NCBI GenBank assembly: GCA_002492725.1
Contig: DLAF01000021.1
Span: 43,927 to 96,858 of the forward strand
Source of the DNA: Lachnospiraceae bacterium UBA7054
GTDB lineage: Bacteria; Bacillota; Clostridia; Lachnospirales; Lachnospiraceae
DNA length: 52,932 bases
Direction of reading: 5' to 3'
Positions 18,438 to 26,303 of this stretch are shown here, one piece after another. The position numbers were made by a program, and so were the translations under genes. Numbering within the stretch: position 1 is the first letter of the stretch; every line of letters starts with the position of its first letter. Under the pieces are notes generated by a model. The model did no database searches. It saw only the letters and a program-made list of their open reading frames with translations, and was not told where the DNA came from.

Positions 18438-19409
18438 ATGCAAAAGAGGATACGGATCGCGGCGGGAGTTTTGGCAGCGCTTTTTGTGCTCTATACCGTA
18501 TTTGTGTATTTTCTTGTGAGCGCCTGTCTGGTACCTTCCTTCATGGATCGGCTGGATGCCTTCGAGGATATCACAAAAAAATGTTACAGCGAGCAGGTAC
18601 AGACCGCGCAGATCCAGGGAAACAGAAGCAGACTTCTCTCTGAGACGGCCGCCTGGATCGAGACGGTAAAACGGGAAAAGATATATGCGGATACGATTGA
18701 CGGATACCGACTCGTTGCGGAAGAATTTCCCGAGCGCACGAGCGAGACCTGGGTACTGCTTCTGCACGGCTATACCGGTTGGAAGGAGGAAATGTACCAG
18801 TTTGCCTACTGGTATCAGAAACAGGGGTATGCGGTGCTGGTGCCGGATCTTCGCTGTCAGGGTGAGAGCGAAGGGGATTTTATCGGTATGGGCTGGACGG
18901 ATCACTATGACTGTCAGCTTTGGATCGAGCACATTTTGGAAGAGTCGCCGAATGCTAAGATCGTACTCCACGGTCAATCCATGGGAGCAGCCACGGCGCT
19001 CATCATGGCGGGTTCGCCGGAGGTTTCCGATTATATTAAGGCGGTGGTCTCCGACAGTGCGTATACAACGGCCTATGAGATGTTCGGGGACAAGATCACG
19101 GAGTGGTTTCATCTGCCGGCCGTGCTCTTTGTGGATTCTGCCTGCGTGATGTTAAGGCTGCGGGGCGGCTATGATCTGCGGGACGCCTCTCCTTTGCGTG
19201 CGGTAGAGGGCAGCAGGGTGCCCATTCTTTTTATCCACGGGGATGAGGATAAGATGATCGACGTGAATATGTCTTATGAGCTGTATGATGCGGCCGTCTG
19301 CGAAAAGGAGCTTTTCATCGTGGAGGGCGCAGGACATGCACAGGCGCAGGATAAGGATCCGGAGGCCTATTATGGGAGGATTGAGGACTTTTTGTCGCGG
19401 TATCTGTAA
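18438..19409 (+). CDS. Membrane-anchored alpha/beta hydrolase
   Basis: 323 residues. An N-terminal signal anchor (residues 7-30) is followed by an alpha/beta-hydrolase domain: oxyanion region LLLHGYTG, nucleophile elbow GQSMGAATA, an acid residue in IHGDEDKMID, and the catalytic His in GAGHAQ. It resembles the BAAT/YqkD-type serine hydrolases of Firmicutes, whose substrates (esters, amides or peptides) are mostly unknown. The active site would face outside. GGGG lies about eight bases before ATG. A promoter for the next gene begins 20 bases past its stop. Confidence 0.87.
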   Translation: MQKRIRIAAGVLAALFVLYTVFVYFLVSACLVPSFMDRLDAFEDITKKCYSEQVQTAQIQGNRSRLLSETAAWIETVKREKIYADTIDGYRLVAEEFPERTSETWVLLLHGYTGWKEEMYQFAYWYQKQGYAVLVPDLRCQGESEGDFIGMGWTDHYDCQLWIEHILEESPNAKIVLHGQSMGAATALIMAGSPEVSDYIKAVVSDSAYTTAYEMFGDKITEWFHLPAVLFVDSACVMLRLRGGYDLRDASPLRAVEGSRVPILFIHGDEDKMIDVNMSYELYDAAVCEKELFIVEGAGHAQAQDKDPEAYYGRIEDFLSRYL

Positions 19410-19429
19410 GGGACGCGGCAAGAAGTCCT

Positions 19430-19457
19430 TTGCTTTTTTCCGGAAAGGAATTATACT
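19430..19457 (+). promoter_or_regulatory. Promoter of the EAL-domain sensor gene
   Basis: TTGCTT (19430-19435), 16-bp spacer, TATACT (19452-19457). The predicted start is near 19465, a short leader with GGGAGG before ATG 19488. Confidence 0.55.
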
Positions 19458-19487
19458 GGAGATAAGTGGAAAGGGAGGCGTTTTTTT

Positions 19488-22424
19488 ATGGGGAATCGGG
19501 GATGTCAGGAAAAGCAGGGAAAAAGAGTTTGCGCATTTTGGCTGCGGGCGGCTGCGGGAGTGATCGCGGCGGTATTGCTGTTTTTGTCTTCTTTCGGACA
19601 GGAAGGGGCGGGCATTGCTTACGGTGCAGGGAAACGCACGGTTCGTGTGGCCTTTTTCCCGATGGGCGGCTATCATGAGACGCTTGCGGATGGCAGCCTT
19701 TCCGGGATGGACGTGGAGTATCTGGAAAATCTCAGAGATTATGTAAACTGGGACGTAGAATATATTCCCTGTGACAGCTGGGATGAGGCCCTGCAGATGC
19801 TTGCGGACAAAGAGGTGGACCTGGTGGGAAGCGCGCAGTATTCCCCGGAGCGGGCGAAAGTGTATCGGTATGCCGATCTGGCGAGTGGTTACACGTTCGG
19901 CGCGATCGCCGTGCAGGGAGAAAGCGGCCTTGCTTATGAAGATTTCGACGCCATGCAGCACCTTACCTACGGTTGTGTGGGCACTTATGTCAGAAAGCAG
20001 GAATTTTTAGAGTATTTGAAGGGACATGGGATCGAGAGTCCGAGACTTCGCGAGTACGAGAGCACGGCGGCTTTGCAGGAAGCGCTCGCAGAAAGAAAGA
20101 TTGATGCTTTGGTGCATTCCCTCACGGAAATCAGGGAAGGACAGCGGGTGGTCGGACGGTTTGCGCCCATGCCTTTTTACTATATTACCTATCCGGGAAA
20201 CGATGATCTGCTGCGGGAGCTGAATCAGGGGATCGCGGATCTTAAAATGAACCGGCCGGAGCTGGAAAATGAGCTGATGGTAAAGTATTACGACAGCCGT
20301 TTGGATCAGACGGTTCTTCTGACCGGTGAGGAGAAGCAATATATTGAGGAGAAAAAGACACTGAAGGTCGGCTGGCTTGACGACTGTTATCCTTTCTCCT
20401 ACGGGAATGAGGAGGGCGTGCCAAACGGGCTCACCGTGCAGATATTGGAGGAAGTCGGTGTGAGTACGGGGCTTTCCTTCGATTATGTCAGGATGGAGAA
20501 TATGGAGGCGGCAAAACAGGCGCTTGCTGATGGGAGCATTGATGTGATCAACTACTGCGGCCAGGAAAGCGCCAATATCAGACAGGCGGGCGGCACGCTC
20601 ACAAAGGTATACGCCCAAGTGCCGAGAGTCATCGTTATGAAGCGGGGCAGTAGGACGGAGGAGATTCAGACGCTGGCTGTGACGTCCGAAAATGTTTCGG
20701 AGGAAGGCGTGGCCCTCTTCCTGGCGTCGCAGGCGAAACTGCTGGTCCTGGAAAGCCCTGAGGAGTGCCTGCGGGCGGTGCGTGGAGGGGAAGCGGAAGC
20801 GGCGCTGTGCGACGGCTATCTTGCGGAATACCTTTTAGGATCCAATCTGCGTCTTAGCCGGCTTGAGATCCACACGGTATTAAGCGACGTGCACAGTATC
20901 CGCATGGCGGTGCGGGACGATGAGGATTCTCTGCTTTTGGGAATCCTGAATAAGGAACTTCTGGAGATCACCGACAAGATGGTGAGCGATTATATGCTGC
21001 AGGATAATTTTTATTCCAAGGTGAGTGTGGATGCCTTTATCAGGGAGAACAGCACCGCCATCATCGGCATCCTGTTGATCGCGGCGGCTCTTGTCATTTT
21101 CGTACTTTATCGCATGTTGAAAGACAGCAGGCGGCTGCAGCAGCTGATGTACAAGGACAGCGACTTTAATATCTGGAACATCAACTACTTAAAATACAGG
21201 GCCTCTCTGATGCTGGCAAAGGAGAAGGAAAGAAAGTACGCGATCGTCTATACGGACATCTGCCAGTTTAAGAGCTACAATGCGCTCTACGGCTGGAATG
21301 CGGGACAAAAACTCCTGGAGCGGACCATTGAGGTGATCGCCGATGAGGTTGATAGTGAGAAGGAACTGTACGCCAGAAGTTATGGCAGCCATTTTGTGCT
21401 CTTTGTGTGTTATGAGGACATGGAACAGCTTTCCGGGCGGATGATGGCGATGTCGGAGCGCATTTCTGAGCAGATTTATGAGCGGGAAGGAATCCGTATG
21501 GCACAGGCCGTAGGTGTCTGTGCCATCGAGCCGGAAGCGGAGGATATTCAGCTTGCCCTTTCTTATGCAATCCAGGCGGTGGATCCCTTAAAGGACAGCC
21601 ACAGCAACGCCATCAGGATCTATGACGATAAACTCAGGGAACAGCTAAGAGAGCAGCACGAGCGGGAAAAACTTCTCGACTCCGTGGATTTTCAGAAGGA
21701 TTTTGTGGCCTACTATCAGGCGAAAGTGGATATCAGGGACGAGCGCGTGGTGGGAGCGGAGGCGCTGGTGCGTTTCAAGGATCCTACCGCGGGAGGCGCC
21801 ATCCGTGCGCCTGGGTTCTTTGTGCCCTATTATGAGCAGACGGGCAGAATCACGCAAATCGATTTCTTTGTGATGGAGAGCGTGTGCAAGATGTTAAGAA
21901 GACGGCTGGACGAGGGCCTTCCCGTGGTTCCCGTGTCCTGTAATTTCTCAAGGACACACTTCGTGAAGGATGGTTTTCCCGAACAGTTTGAGGCCGTGCT
22001 TACCAAATACAATGTGCCCAAGGAGCTGATTGAGGTGGAAATCACGGAAACGCTGGTGGTTGAGGAGATGCAGCGGCAGATGGTCAAAAAGAATGTGGAA
22101 ATCTTAAAGAGCAAGGGCATCCATCTCTCCATTGACGACTTTGGTTCCGGGTATTCTTCCCTCGGCGTTTTCGAGCAGATTCCCGCTTCCGTGATCAAGC
22201 TGGACCGCTCCTTCCTGTTAAACAACGAGAACCGCGAAAGACAGGTGCAGATTATGAGAAATATCGTCAATCTGGCATCGGATCTGGAGGCGCAGGTGGT
22301 CTGCGAGGGTGTTGAGACGGAGAAGGATACGGAACTGATGATGGAGATCGGTGCCTATGTGGCACAGGGATACCGCTACTGCAAACCTGTGCCGGAGGAT
22401 GTGTTTGAGGAGATGTTAGCGTGA
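19488..22424 (+). CDS. Ligand-sensing EAL phosphodiesterase with two SBP domains and degenerate GGDEF
   Basis: 978 residues. A signal segment near residues 20-45 is followed by two consecutive extracellular solute-binding (SBP_bac_3) domains, the second beginning at about residue 285 (TLKVGWLDDCYPFSY). A membrane helix at about 525-545 (AIIGILLIAAALVIFVL) leads to a GGDEF-fold domain whose signature loop reads YGSHF, so cyclase activity should be lost. The C-terminal EAL domain keeps the catalytic set: AEALVRF, NFSRTHF, VEITET, DDFGSGYSSL, IKLDRSF, EGVET and AQGYRY. It should hydrolyse c-di-GMP to pGpG when an amino-acid-like ligand binds outside (inference from family). The 3' end overlaps the DUF218 gene by four bases (GTGA), so the two are coupled. 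Confidence 0.9.
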   Translation: MGNRGCQEKQGKRVCAFWLRAAAGVIAAVLLFLSSFGQEGAGIAYGAGKRTVRVAFFPMGGYHETLADGSLSGMDVEYLENLRDYVNWDVEYIPCDSWDEALQMLADKEVDLVGSAQYSPERAKVYRYADLASGYTFGAIAVQGESGLAYEDFDAMQHLTYGCVGTYVRKQEFLEYLKGHGIESPRLREYESTAALQEALAERKIDALVHSLTEIREGQRVVGRFAPMPFYYITYPGNDDLLRELNQGIADLKMNRPELENELMVKYYDSRLDQTVLLTGEEKQYIEEKKTLKVGWLDDCYPFSYGNEEGVPNGLTVQILEEVGVSTGLSFDYVRMENMEAAKQALADGSIDVINYCGQESANIRQAGGTLTKVYAQVPRVIVMKRGSRTEEIQTLAVTSENVSEEGVALFLASQAKLLVLESPEECLRAVRGGEAEAALCDGYLAEYLLGSNLRLSRLEIHTVLSDVHSIRMAVRDDEDSLLLGILNKELLEITDKMVSDYMLQDNFYSKVSVDAFIRENSTAIIGILLIAAALVIFVLYRMLKDSRRLQQLMYKDSDFNIWNINYLKYRASLMLAKEKERKYAIVYTDICQFKSYNALYGWNAGQKLLERTIEVIADEVDSEKELYARSYGSHFVLFVCYEDMEQLSGRMMAMSERISEQIYEREGIRMAQAVGVCAIEPEAEDIQLALSYAIQAVDPLKDSHSNAIRIYDDKLREQLREQHEREKLLDSVDFQKDFVAYYQAKVDIRDERVVGAEALVRFKDPTAGGAIRAPGFFVPYYEQTGRITQIDFFVMESVCKMLRRRLDEGLPVVPVSCNFSRTHFVKDGFPEQFEAVLTKYNVPKELIEVEITETLVVEEMQRQMVKKNVEILKSKGIHLSIDDFGSGYSSLGVFEQIPASVIKLDRSFLLNNENRERQVQIMRNIVNLASDLEAQVVCEGVETEKDTELMMEIGAYVAQGYRYCKPVPEDVFEEMLA

Positions 22425-23176
22425 GGAAGAGGATCATGATTGGGCTTTCTATTTTGGCAGCGCTCCTGTGCTTTGCCTATTGCTTTATCGTGTTTCGTAT
22501 CAGGTCAGGCAGCAATTTCTATCTGATCTGGGCGCTTGGGGGTATATTTTTTATCGGACTGGCGTTGATGATAAAATTTGACTGGTGGAGCGGGTTCCCT
22601 TTGCTGCTGCGGCGGATCATCTGTGGTATTTTGCTTGTCGGGATCCTTCTCTTTGTGATAGCGGAGGGGTTGATCTTTGCACATTACCGCGATCGGGGCA
22701 GACCGGGACTTGACTATATCATTGTGCTGGGTGCGCAGATGAAGCCGGGAGGGCCAAGTATCGTACTCAAATTTCGGCTGGATGCAGCTTACGAATATCT
22801 GATCGCCAACGAAGAAACGATCTGTGTGGTGTCCGGCGGACAGGGCGCGAACGAACCTTGCAGCGAGGCGCAGGGAATGTATGACTACTTGGTGGAAAAG
22901 GGTATTGCTCCGGAGAGAATCCTAATGGAGGATGCGTCCACGGACACCTCCGAGAATATCGCTTTCAGCGCCAAGATCATCGGCGGGACGGATTATGATG
23001 TGGGGATCGTTACCAATAATTTTCACGTGTTTCGCGGCATGATGCTGGCCAGACACGCGGGCTTTGAAGATGCCTGCGGGATTGCGGCCCGCTCCAATAT
23101 TTACTTTCAGCCCAATAATCTGGTGCGGGAGTTTTTTGGGATTGCGAAGGATCTGGTGTGCGGAAACCTACTATAA
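22421..23176 (+). CDS. DUF218 (YdcF/SanA/ElyC-like) membrane protein
   Basis: 251 residues starting at a GTG that overlaps the preceding stop. Three hydrophobic helices (residues 5-22, 33-50, 63-87) lead to a DUF218 domain: DYIIVLGAQMKPGGPS, VVSGGQG, EAQGMYDYL, DASTDTSENI and IVTNNFHVFRG. Members occur in envelope homeostasis (E. coli ElyC and SanA), with no defined reaction. Coupling to the EAL sensor suggests an envelope function under the same control (inference). Confidence 0.85.
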   Translation: MRKRIMIGLSILAALLCFAYCFIVFRIRSGSNFYLIWALGGIFFIGLALMIKFDWWSGFPLLLRRIICGILLVGILLFVIAEGLIFAHYRDRGRPGLDYIIVLGAQMKPGGPSIVLKFRLDAAYEYLIANEETICVVSGGQGANEPCSEAQGMYDYLVEKGIAPERILMEDASTDTSENIAFSAKIIGGTDYDVGIVTNNFHVFRGMMLARHAGFEDACGIAARSNIYFQPNNLVREFFGIAKDLVCGNLL

Positions 23177-23185
23177 CAGTTCAGT

Positions 23186-23280
23186 CGGACAAATGATTCT
23201 TTGTCGGCGCGCCTCGGCAAAAGTAAATTCCTAACGGAATTAACTTCACGAGGACTGCTTCGCAGCCTTGGTAAAAGTAA
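23186..23280 (+). repeat. Cluster of three small hairpins with a 54-base direct repeat
   Basis: Three consecutive inverted repeats: CGGACAAA/TTTGTCGG (23186-23207), AAGTAAATTCC/GGAATTAACTT with one mismatch and loop TAAC (23221-23246), and AGGACTGC/GCAGCCT (23251-23268). In addition a 16-base direct repeat with two mismatches (GCCTCGGCAAAAGTAA at 23211, GCCTTGGTAAAAGTAA at 23265) recurs at 54 bases. None has a U tract, so this is not a plain terminator; it resembles an intergenic palindromic repeat element. Confidence 0.5.
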
Positions 23281-23281
23281 C

Positions 23282-23311
23282 TTGACTTAGGGTAGACAGA
23301 GCGGGTAGAAT
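23282..23311 (+). promoter_or_regulatory. Promoter of the TPR lipoprotein gene
   Basis: TTGACT (23282-23287), 18-bp spacer, TAGAAT (23306-23311). The predicted start near 23318 leaves almost no leader for an ATG at 23325, and so favours the GTG start at 23358. Confidence 0.55.
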
Positions 23312-23357
23312 AGAACAAGCACAGATGAGCGGTAGGATAAAAACCGGAGAAGAGACA

Positions 23358-24425
23358 GTGGAAAAACAGAGGAGAAAGGCAAAAAAGGGAATAAGGCTTG
23401 CGGCGGCGTTGTTTAGCGCGTGTCTGCTCCTGACAGGCTGTGGAAAAGAAGGTGAGCCAAGCTATACCAAACAGGGCATGGATGCGGTGGCGGCGCTCGA
23501 CTACGATCAGGCGCTTGCACTGTTTCAGACAGCCAGAGAGAAGGGCGAGGAAGAAAGGCTTCTCTACCGCGGCATGGGGCTTGCCTATTTGGGAAAAACG
23601 GATTACGAGGCGGCAATCGCCTATCTGGAGACGGCCCTGACGCTCGGCGGCAGCAGGGTGGAAGACATTGACTTTGACATTAATTACTACTTGGCGACGG
23701 CCTACTTTAAGAGCGGACAGCCTGAGGAGGCACTGCGTTCTTACGATGCGATCCTGGGCCTTAGACCGGAGGAGACAAATGCTTATTATCTGCGGGGCTG
23801 TGTGAAGCTGTCCGGGGGTGATTTTGAGAGTGCGCAGCGTGACTTTGATACTGCGGTGGCAAAAGATCCCCAAAATTATGATCAGATGATCCGCATTTAT
23901 ATGGTGCTTGAGGAGTATGGATATAAGGAGGCGGGGCAGGTTTACCTGGAGAACGCCATGAAGGAGAATGAAAAGTCCATCTCCGATTACGATATGGGCA
24001 GGATTTGTTATTACATGGGAAATTACGAGAATGCCCGTAACTTTTTAGAGCGTTTAAAGACGACCACGGACTACGGCGCCGCCCTTTATCTTGGCAGGAC
24101 TTATGAGGCGCTGGGAGACTACAATTACGCGGCCAGCATTTATGCGGGCTATACGGACTACGATCAGACAAAGGCGGAGATCTACAATCAGCTTGGCCTG
24201 TGCAGGATGCAGATGGGAGAGTATGAGTCGGCGCTTGCGGCTTTCCAGACGGCGATGAACATCAAAAACAACGAGATGATGCAGACCCTGAAATTCAATG
24301 AAATCATTACCTATGAGTATATGGGGGAATTTAAGACGGCGGCGGCGCTGATGAACAGTTATTTAAGAAGCTACCCCGACGATGAGTCGGCGAAACGGGA
24401 ATATCAGTTTTTGCAGACGAGGTAA
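23358..24425 (+). CDS. TPR-repeat lipoprotein
   Basis: About 355 residues. The GTG at 23358 is preceded by GGAGAAGA at good spacing and begins a clean lipoprotein signal: basic EKQRRKAKKG, a hydrophobic run, then lipobox LLTGC. An ATG 33 bases upstream would add a polar tail before the signal and sits almost at the predicted transcript start. The mature part is a chain of at least six tetratricopeptide repeats (for example AYFKSGQPEEALRSYDAIL, LGLCRMQMGEYESALAAFQ). TPR lipoproteins act as scaffolds on the outer membrane face; the partner is unknown. A Nudix-like gene starts 28 bases downstream. Confidence 0.85.
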   Translation: MEKQRRKAKKGIRLAAALFSACLLLTGCGKEGEPSYTKQGMDAVAALDYDQALALFQTAREKGEEERLLYRGMGLAYLGKTDYEAAIAYLETALTLGGSRVEDIDFDINYYLATAYFKSGQPEEALRSYDAILGLRPEETNAYYLRGCVKLSGGDFESAQRDFDTAVAKDPQNYDQMIRIYMVLEEYGYKEAGQVYLENAMKENEKSISDYDMGRICYYMGNYENARNFLERLKTTTDYGAALYLGRTYEALGDYNYAASIYAGYTDYDQTKAEIYNQLGLCRMQMGEYESALAAFQTAMNIKNNEMMQTLKFNEIITYEYMGEFKTAAALMNSYLRSYPDDESAKREYQFLQTR

Positions 24426-24453
24426 CAGAAATGATAGAAGGGAGAGCAATATT

Positions 24454-24858
24454 ATGAAAAGTACCTATTTACGTGTGAAAGGAATTATCAAGAAGAAAGA
24501 CACCTATCTGCTGTTGAAGCGCTGGGTGGATGACCGTATTCCGGAGCCCTTTGTGTGGGAGTTTATCGACGCGGAAGTGGAACACGGGGAAGCGCCGGAT
24601 GAGGCTATGAAAAAGGCAATCATGGAGCTGTTGTCCGTGCACGGTACCATTGACAAGATCGAGTATACATGGTCGCAGCTTCTGGGAGATACGCATTGTG
24701 TGGGCATTGCCTATCTATGTTCCCTCACGGAGGACGAAGAAGCGAATATCGTTCTGCCGGAGGAGTACGGAAGCTATGAGTGGGTGAAGCGCAAAGACTT
24801 TCCGCGCTATATTGAAAACCAGTATGTACTGAAAGATTTGGAGGGTAAAAAACTGTGA
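24454..24858 (+). CDS. Nudix-fold protein with degenerate catalytic box
   Basis: 134 residues. GGGAG precedes the ATG at 24454. The fold is Nudix-like: VKGIIKKKDTYLLLKR, then the box region EVEHGEAPDEAMKKAIM followed by ELLSVHG. A canonical Nudix box ends REUxEExGU; here the segment reads KAIMELLSVHG, so the first and last glutamates that bind metal are Ala and Leu. Hydrolysis of a nucleoside diphosphate substrate is therefore doubtful, and a regulatory or binding role is possible. The stop overlaps the pyrF start by four bases (GTGA), suggesting coupling to pyrimidine synthesis. Confidence 0.7.
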   Translation: MKSTYLRVKGIIKKKDTYLLLKRWVDDRIPEPFVWEFIDAEVEHGEAPDEAMKKAIMELLSVHGTIDKIEYTWSQLLGDTHCVGIAYLCSLTEDEEANIVLPEEYGSYEWVKRKDFPRYIENQYVLKDLEGKKL

Positions 24859-25805
24859 TAGGTGTACTGACAGAGAAGATTAAGAAGCTGGAGGCACCCA
24901 TTGTGGTGGGCCTCGACCCCACCATGAAGTTTGTGCCCGAGCACATCAAAAAGCAGGCGTTTGCAGAGTATGGGGAAACCATGAAAGGCGCGGCAGAGGC
25001 GATATGGCTTTATAATAAGGGGATCGTGGATGCAGTCTGCGATCTGGTTCCCGCGGTAAAGCCGCAGATTGCCATGTATGAGCAGTTTGGTGTGGAGGGC
25101 ATGATTGCCTTTCAAAAGACGGTGGCCTACTGTAAGGAGAAGGGGCTTGTGGTGATCGGCGACATCAAGCGCGGCGATATCGGCTCCACTTCCGAGGCCT
25201 ACGCGGTGGGGCATCTGGGACAGGTGCAGGTCGGCAGCAGTATGTGCCGCGGTTTTGATCTGGATTTTGCCACGGTCAATCCTTATCTTGGATCCGACGG
25301 GGTAAAGCCCTTTATTGAAGTGTGCAAGAAGGAAAAAAAGGGACTCTTTATCCTGGTGAAGACTTCCAATCCCAGCAGCGGCGAGTTTCAGGACCGTTTG
25401 GTGCTGCCGGAGGGAAGTACGGACGTATCTAAAGCAAGACCGCTTTATGAGGTGGTCGGTGAGACAGTAGCCGAGTGGGCGGCGGATCATATGGGCGAGA
25501 CCTATAGCTACATTGGCGCGGTGGTGGGCGCGACTTATCCGGAGATGGCAAAGATTTTGCGAAAGATCATGCCAAAGTCCTATATTCTGGTGCCGGGGTA
25601 TGGCGCGCAGGGCGGCAAAGGAAAGGATCTGAAACCCTTTTTTAATGAAGACGGGCTGGGAGCCATCGTCAATTCTTCCAGAGGCATTATAGCGGCCTAT
25701 CAGCAGGAGGCTTACGCGAAATACGGCGCGGAGGGCTATGCGGACGCGGCGAGGGCGGCGGTGCTGGCGATGCGGGAGGATATTAAAGAGGGTGTATTCT
25801 CATAG
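24855..25805 (+). CDS. pyrF: Orotidine 5'-phosphate decarboxylase (type 2)
   Basis: 316 residues, the length of the long (type 2) PyrF clade, starting at a GTG overlapping the Nudix-like gene. Active-site signature DIKRGDIGSTSEAYA carries the Asp-Lys-...-Asp set that decarboxylates OMP to UMP, the last step of de novo pyrimidine synthesis. Also seen are VVGLDPTMKFVP at the N-terminus, TVNPYLGSDGVKPF, LVKTSNPSSGEFQD, and phosphate-loop VNSSRGI. No pyrE or other pyr gene follows; instead a promoter and an AT-rich islet begin within 130 bases, which hints at an insertion after pyrF (inference). Confidence 0.96.
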   Translation: MIGVLTEKIKKLEAPIVVGLDPTMKFVPEHIKKQAFAEYGETMKGAAEAIWLYNKGIVDAVCDLVPAVKPQIAMYEQFGVEGMIAFQKTVAYCKEKGLVVIGDIKRGDIGSTSEAYAVGHLGQVQVGSSMCRGFDLDFATVNPYLGSDGVKPFIEVCKKEKKGLFILVKTSNPSSGEFQDRLVLPEGSTDVSKARPLYEVVGETVAEWAADHMGETYSYIGAVVGATYPEMAKILRKIMPKSYILVPGYGAQGGKGKDLKPFFNEDGLGAIVNSSRGIIAAYQQEAYAKYGAEGYADAARAAVLAMREDIKEGVFS

Positions 25806-25890
25806 AATGAAGGCAGTATGCCTGGTTGCTTGTAAAATTATTGTAGAAAAATTTTAACTCATATGAATGGTTAATAGTAATTCCACTGTA

Positions 25891-25896
25891 TATAAT
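25891..25896 (+). promoter_or_regulatory. Candidate -10 element in front of the AT-rich islet
   Basis: TATAAT within an AT-rich 131-base gap after pyrF. A convincing -35 hexamer is not seen at 16-18 bases. It would start transcripts about 35 bases before the first islet gene. Confidence 0.35.
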
Positions 25897-25936
25897 ATTA
25901 ATGATAGGGAAACAAAAGAAGAAAAGGCGGGGGATT

Positions 25937-26299
25937 ATGTATATTTATATTGAAATTGAAGATTTAGTAGCGAACGCATTGATTGAATTGGTGGAAAAAA
26001 AGGGGAAAAGAGAAGTGCTTTTTAAAGACCTGGATGAGTATGGCGCTTGTGTGGTGGAGGTTCTCAGTAGTGACGGAGAAACGAAAGCGGCATTGGTGGT
26101 TTCGAGAGAAAGTCAAATGGCAATGCTTGAAGATTATACGGATATGTTTGAACCCTTTGAGAAAGATGGAGCGAAAGGGATACGCTTGAAAGATGACATT
26201 TCTCCGCTTCAGCTTTGGGAACGTTTTTGTACATCTTTATCAATGAAAGTCATTGCAGCATTTCGTTCAGAGAAGTCTAAACAGGCACTAGGGGTTTAA
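25937..26299 (+). CDS. Hypothetical protein, 120 aa, first gene of AT-rich islet
   Basis: Not recognised. About 120 residues beginning MYIYIEIEDLVANALIEL, a mixed alpha/beta pattern without membrane segments or catalytic motifs I can name. GGCGGGGGA precedes the ATG. A broken HD-phosphohydrolase gene begins four bases after its stop, whose SD-like AGGGG lies in the last codons of this gene, so the two were made as a unit. Codon usage is markedly more AT-rich than in pyrF, in keeping with transfer. It could be a partner of the HD enzyme in a small defence cassette (inference only). Confidence 0.65.
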   Translation: MYIYIEIEDLVANALIELVEKKGKREVLFKDLDEYGACVVEVLSSDGETKAALVVSRESQMAMLEDYTDMFEPFEKDGAKGIRLKDDISPLQLWERFCTSLSMKVIAAFRSEKSKQALGV

Positions 26300-26303
26300 T
26301 ATC

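Noticed and set aside
18171..19112. 313-codon minus-strand frame opposite the hydrolase gene
   Set aside because: The plus strand carries a full alpha/beta-hydrolase with nucleophile and His motifs.
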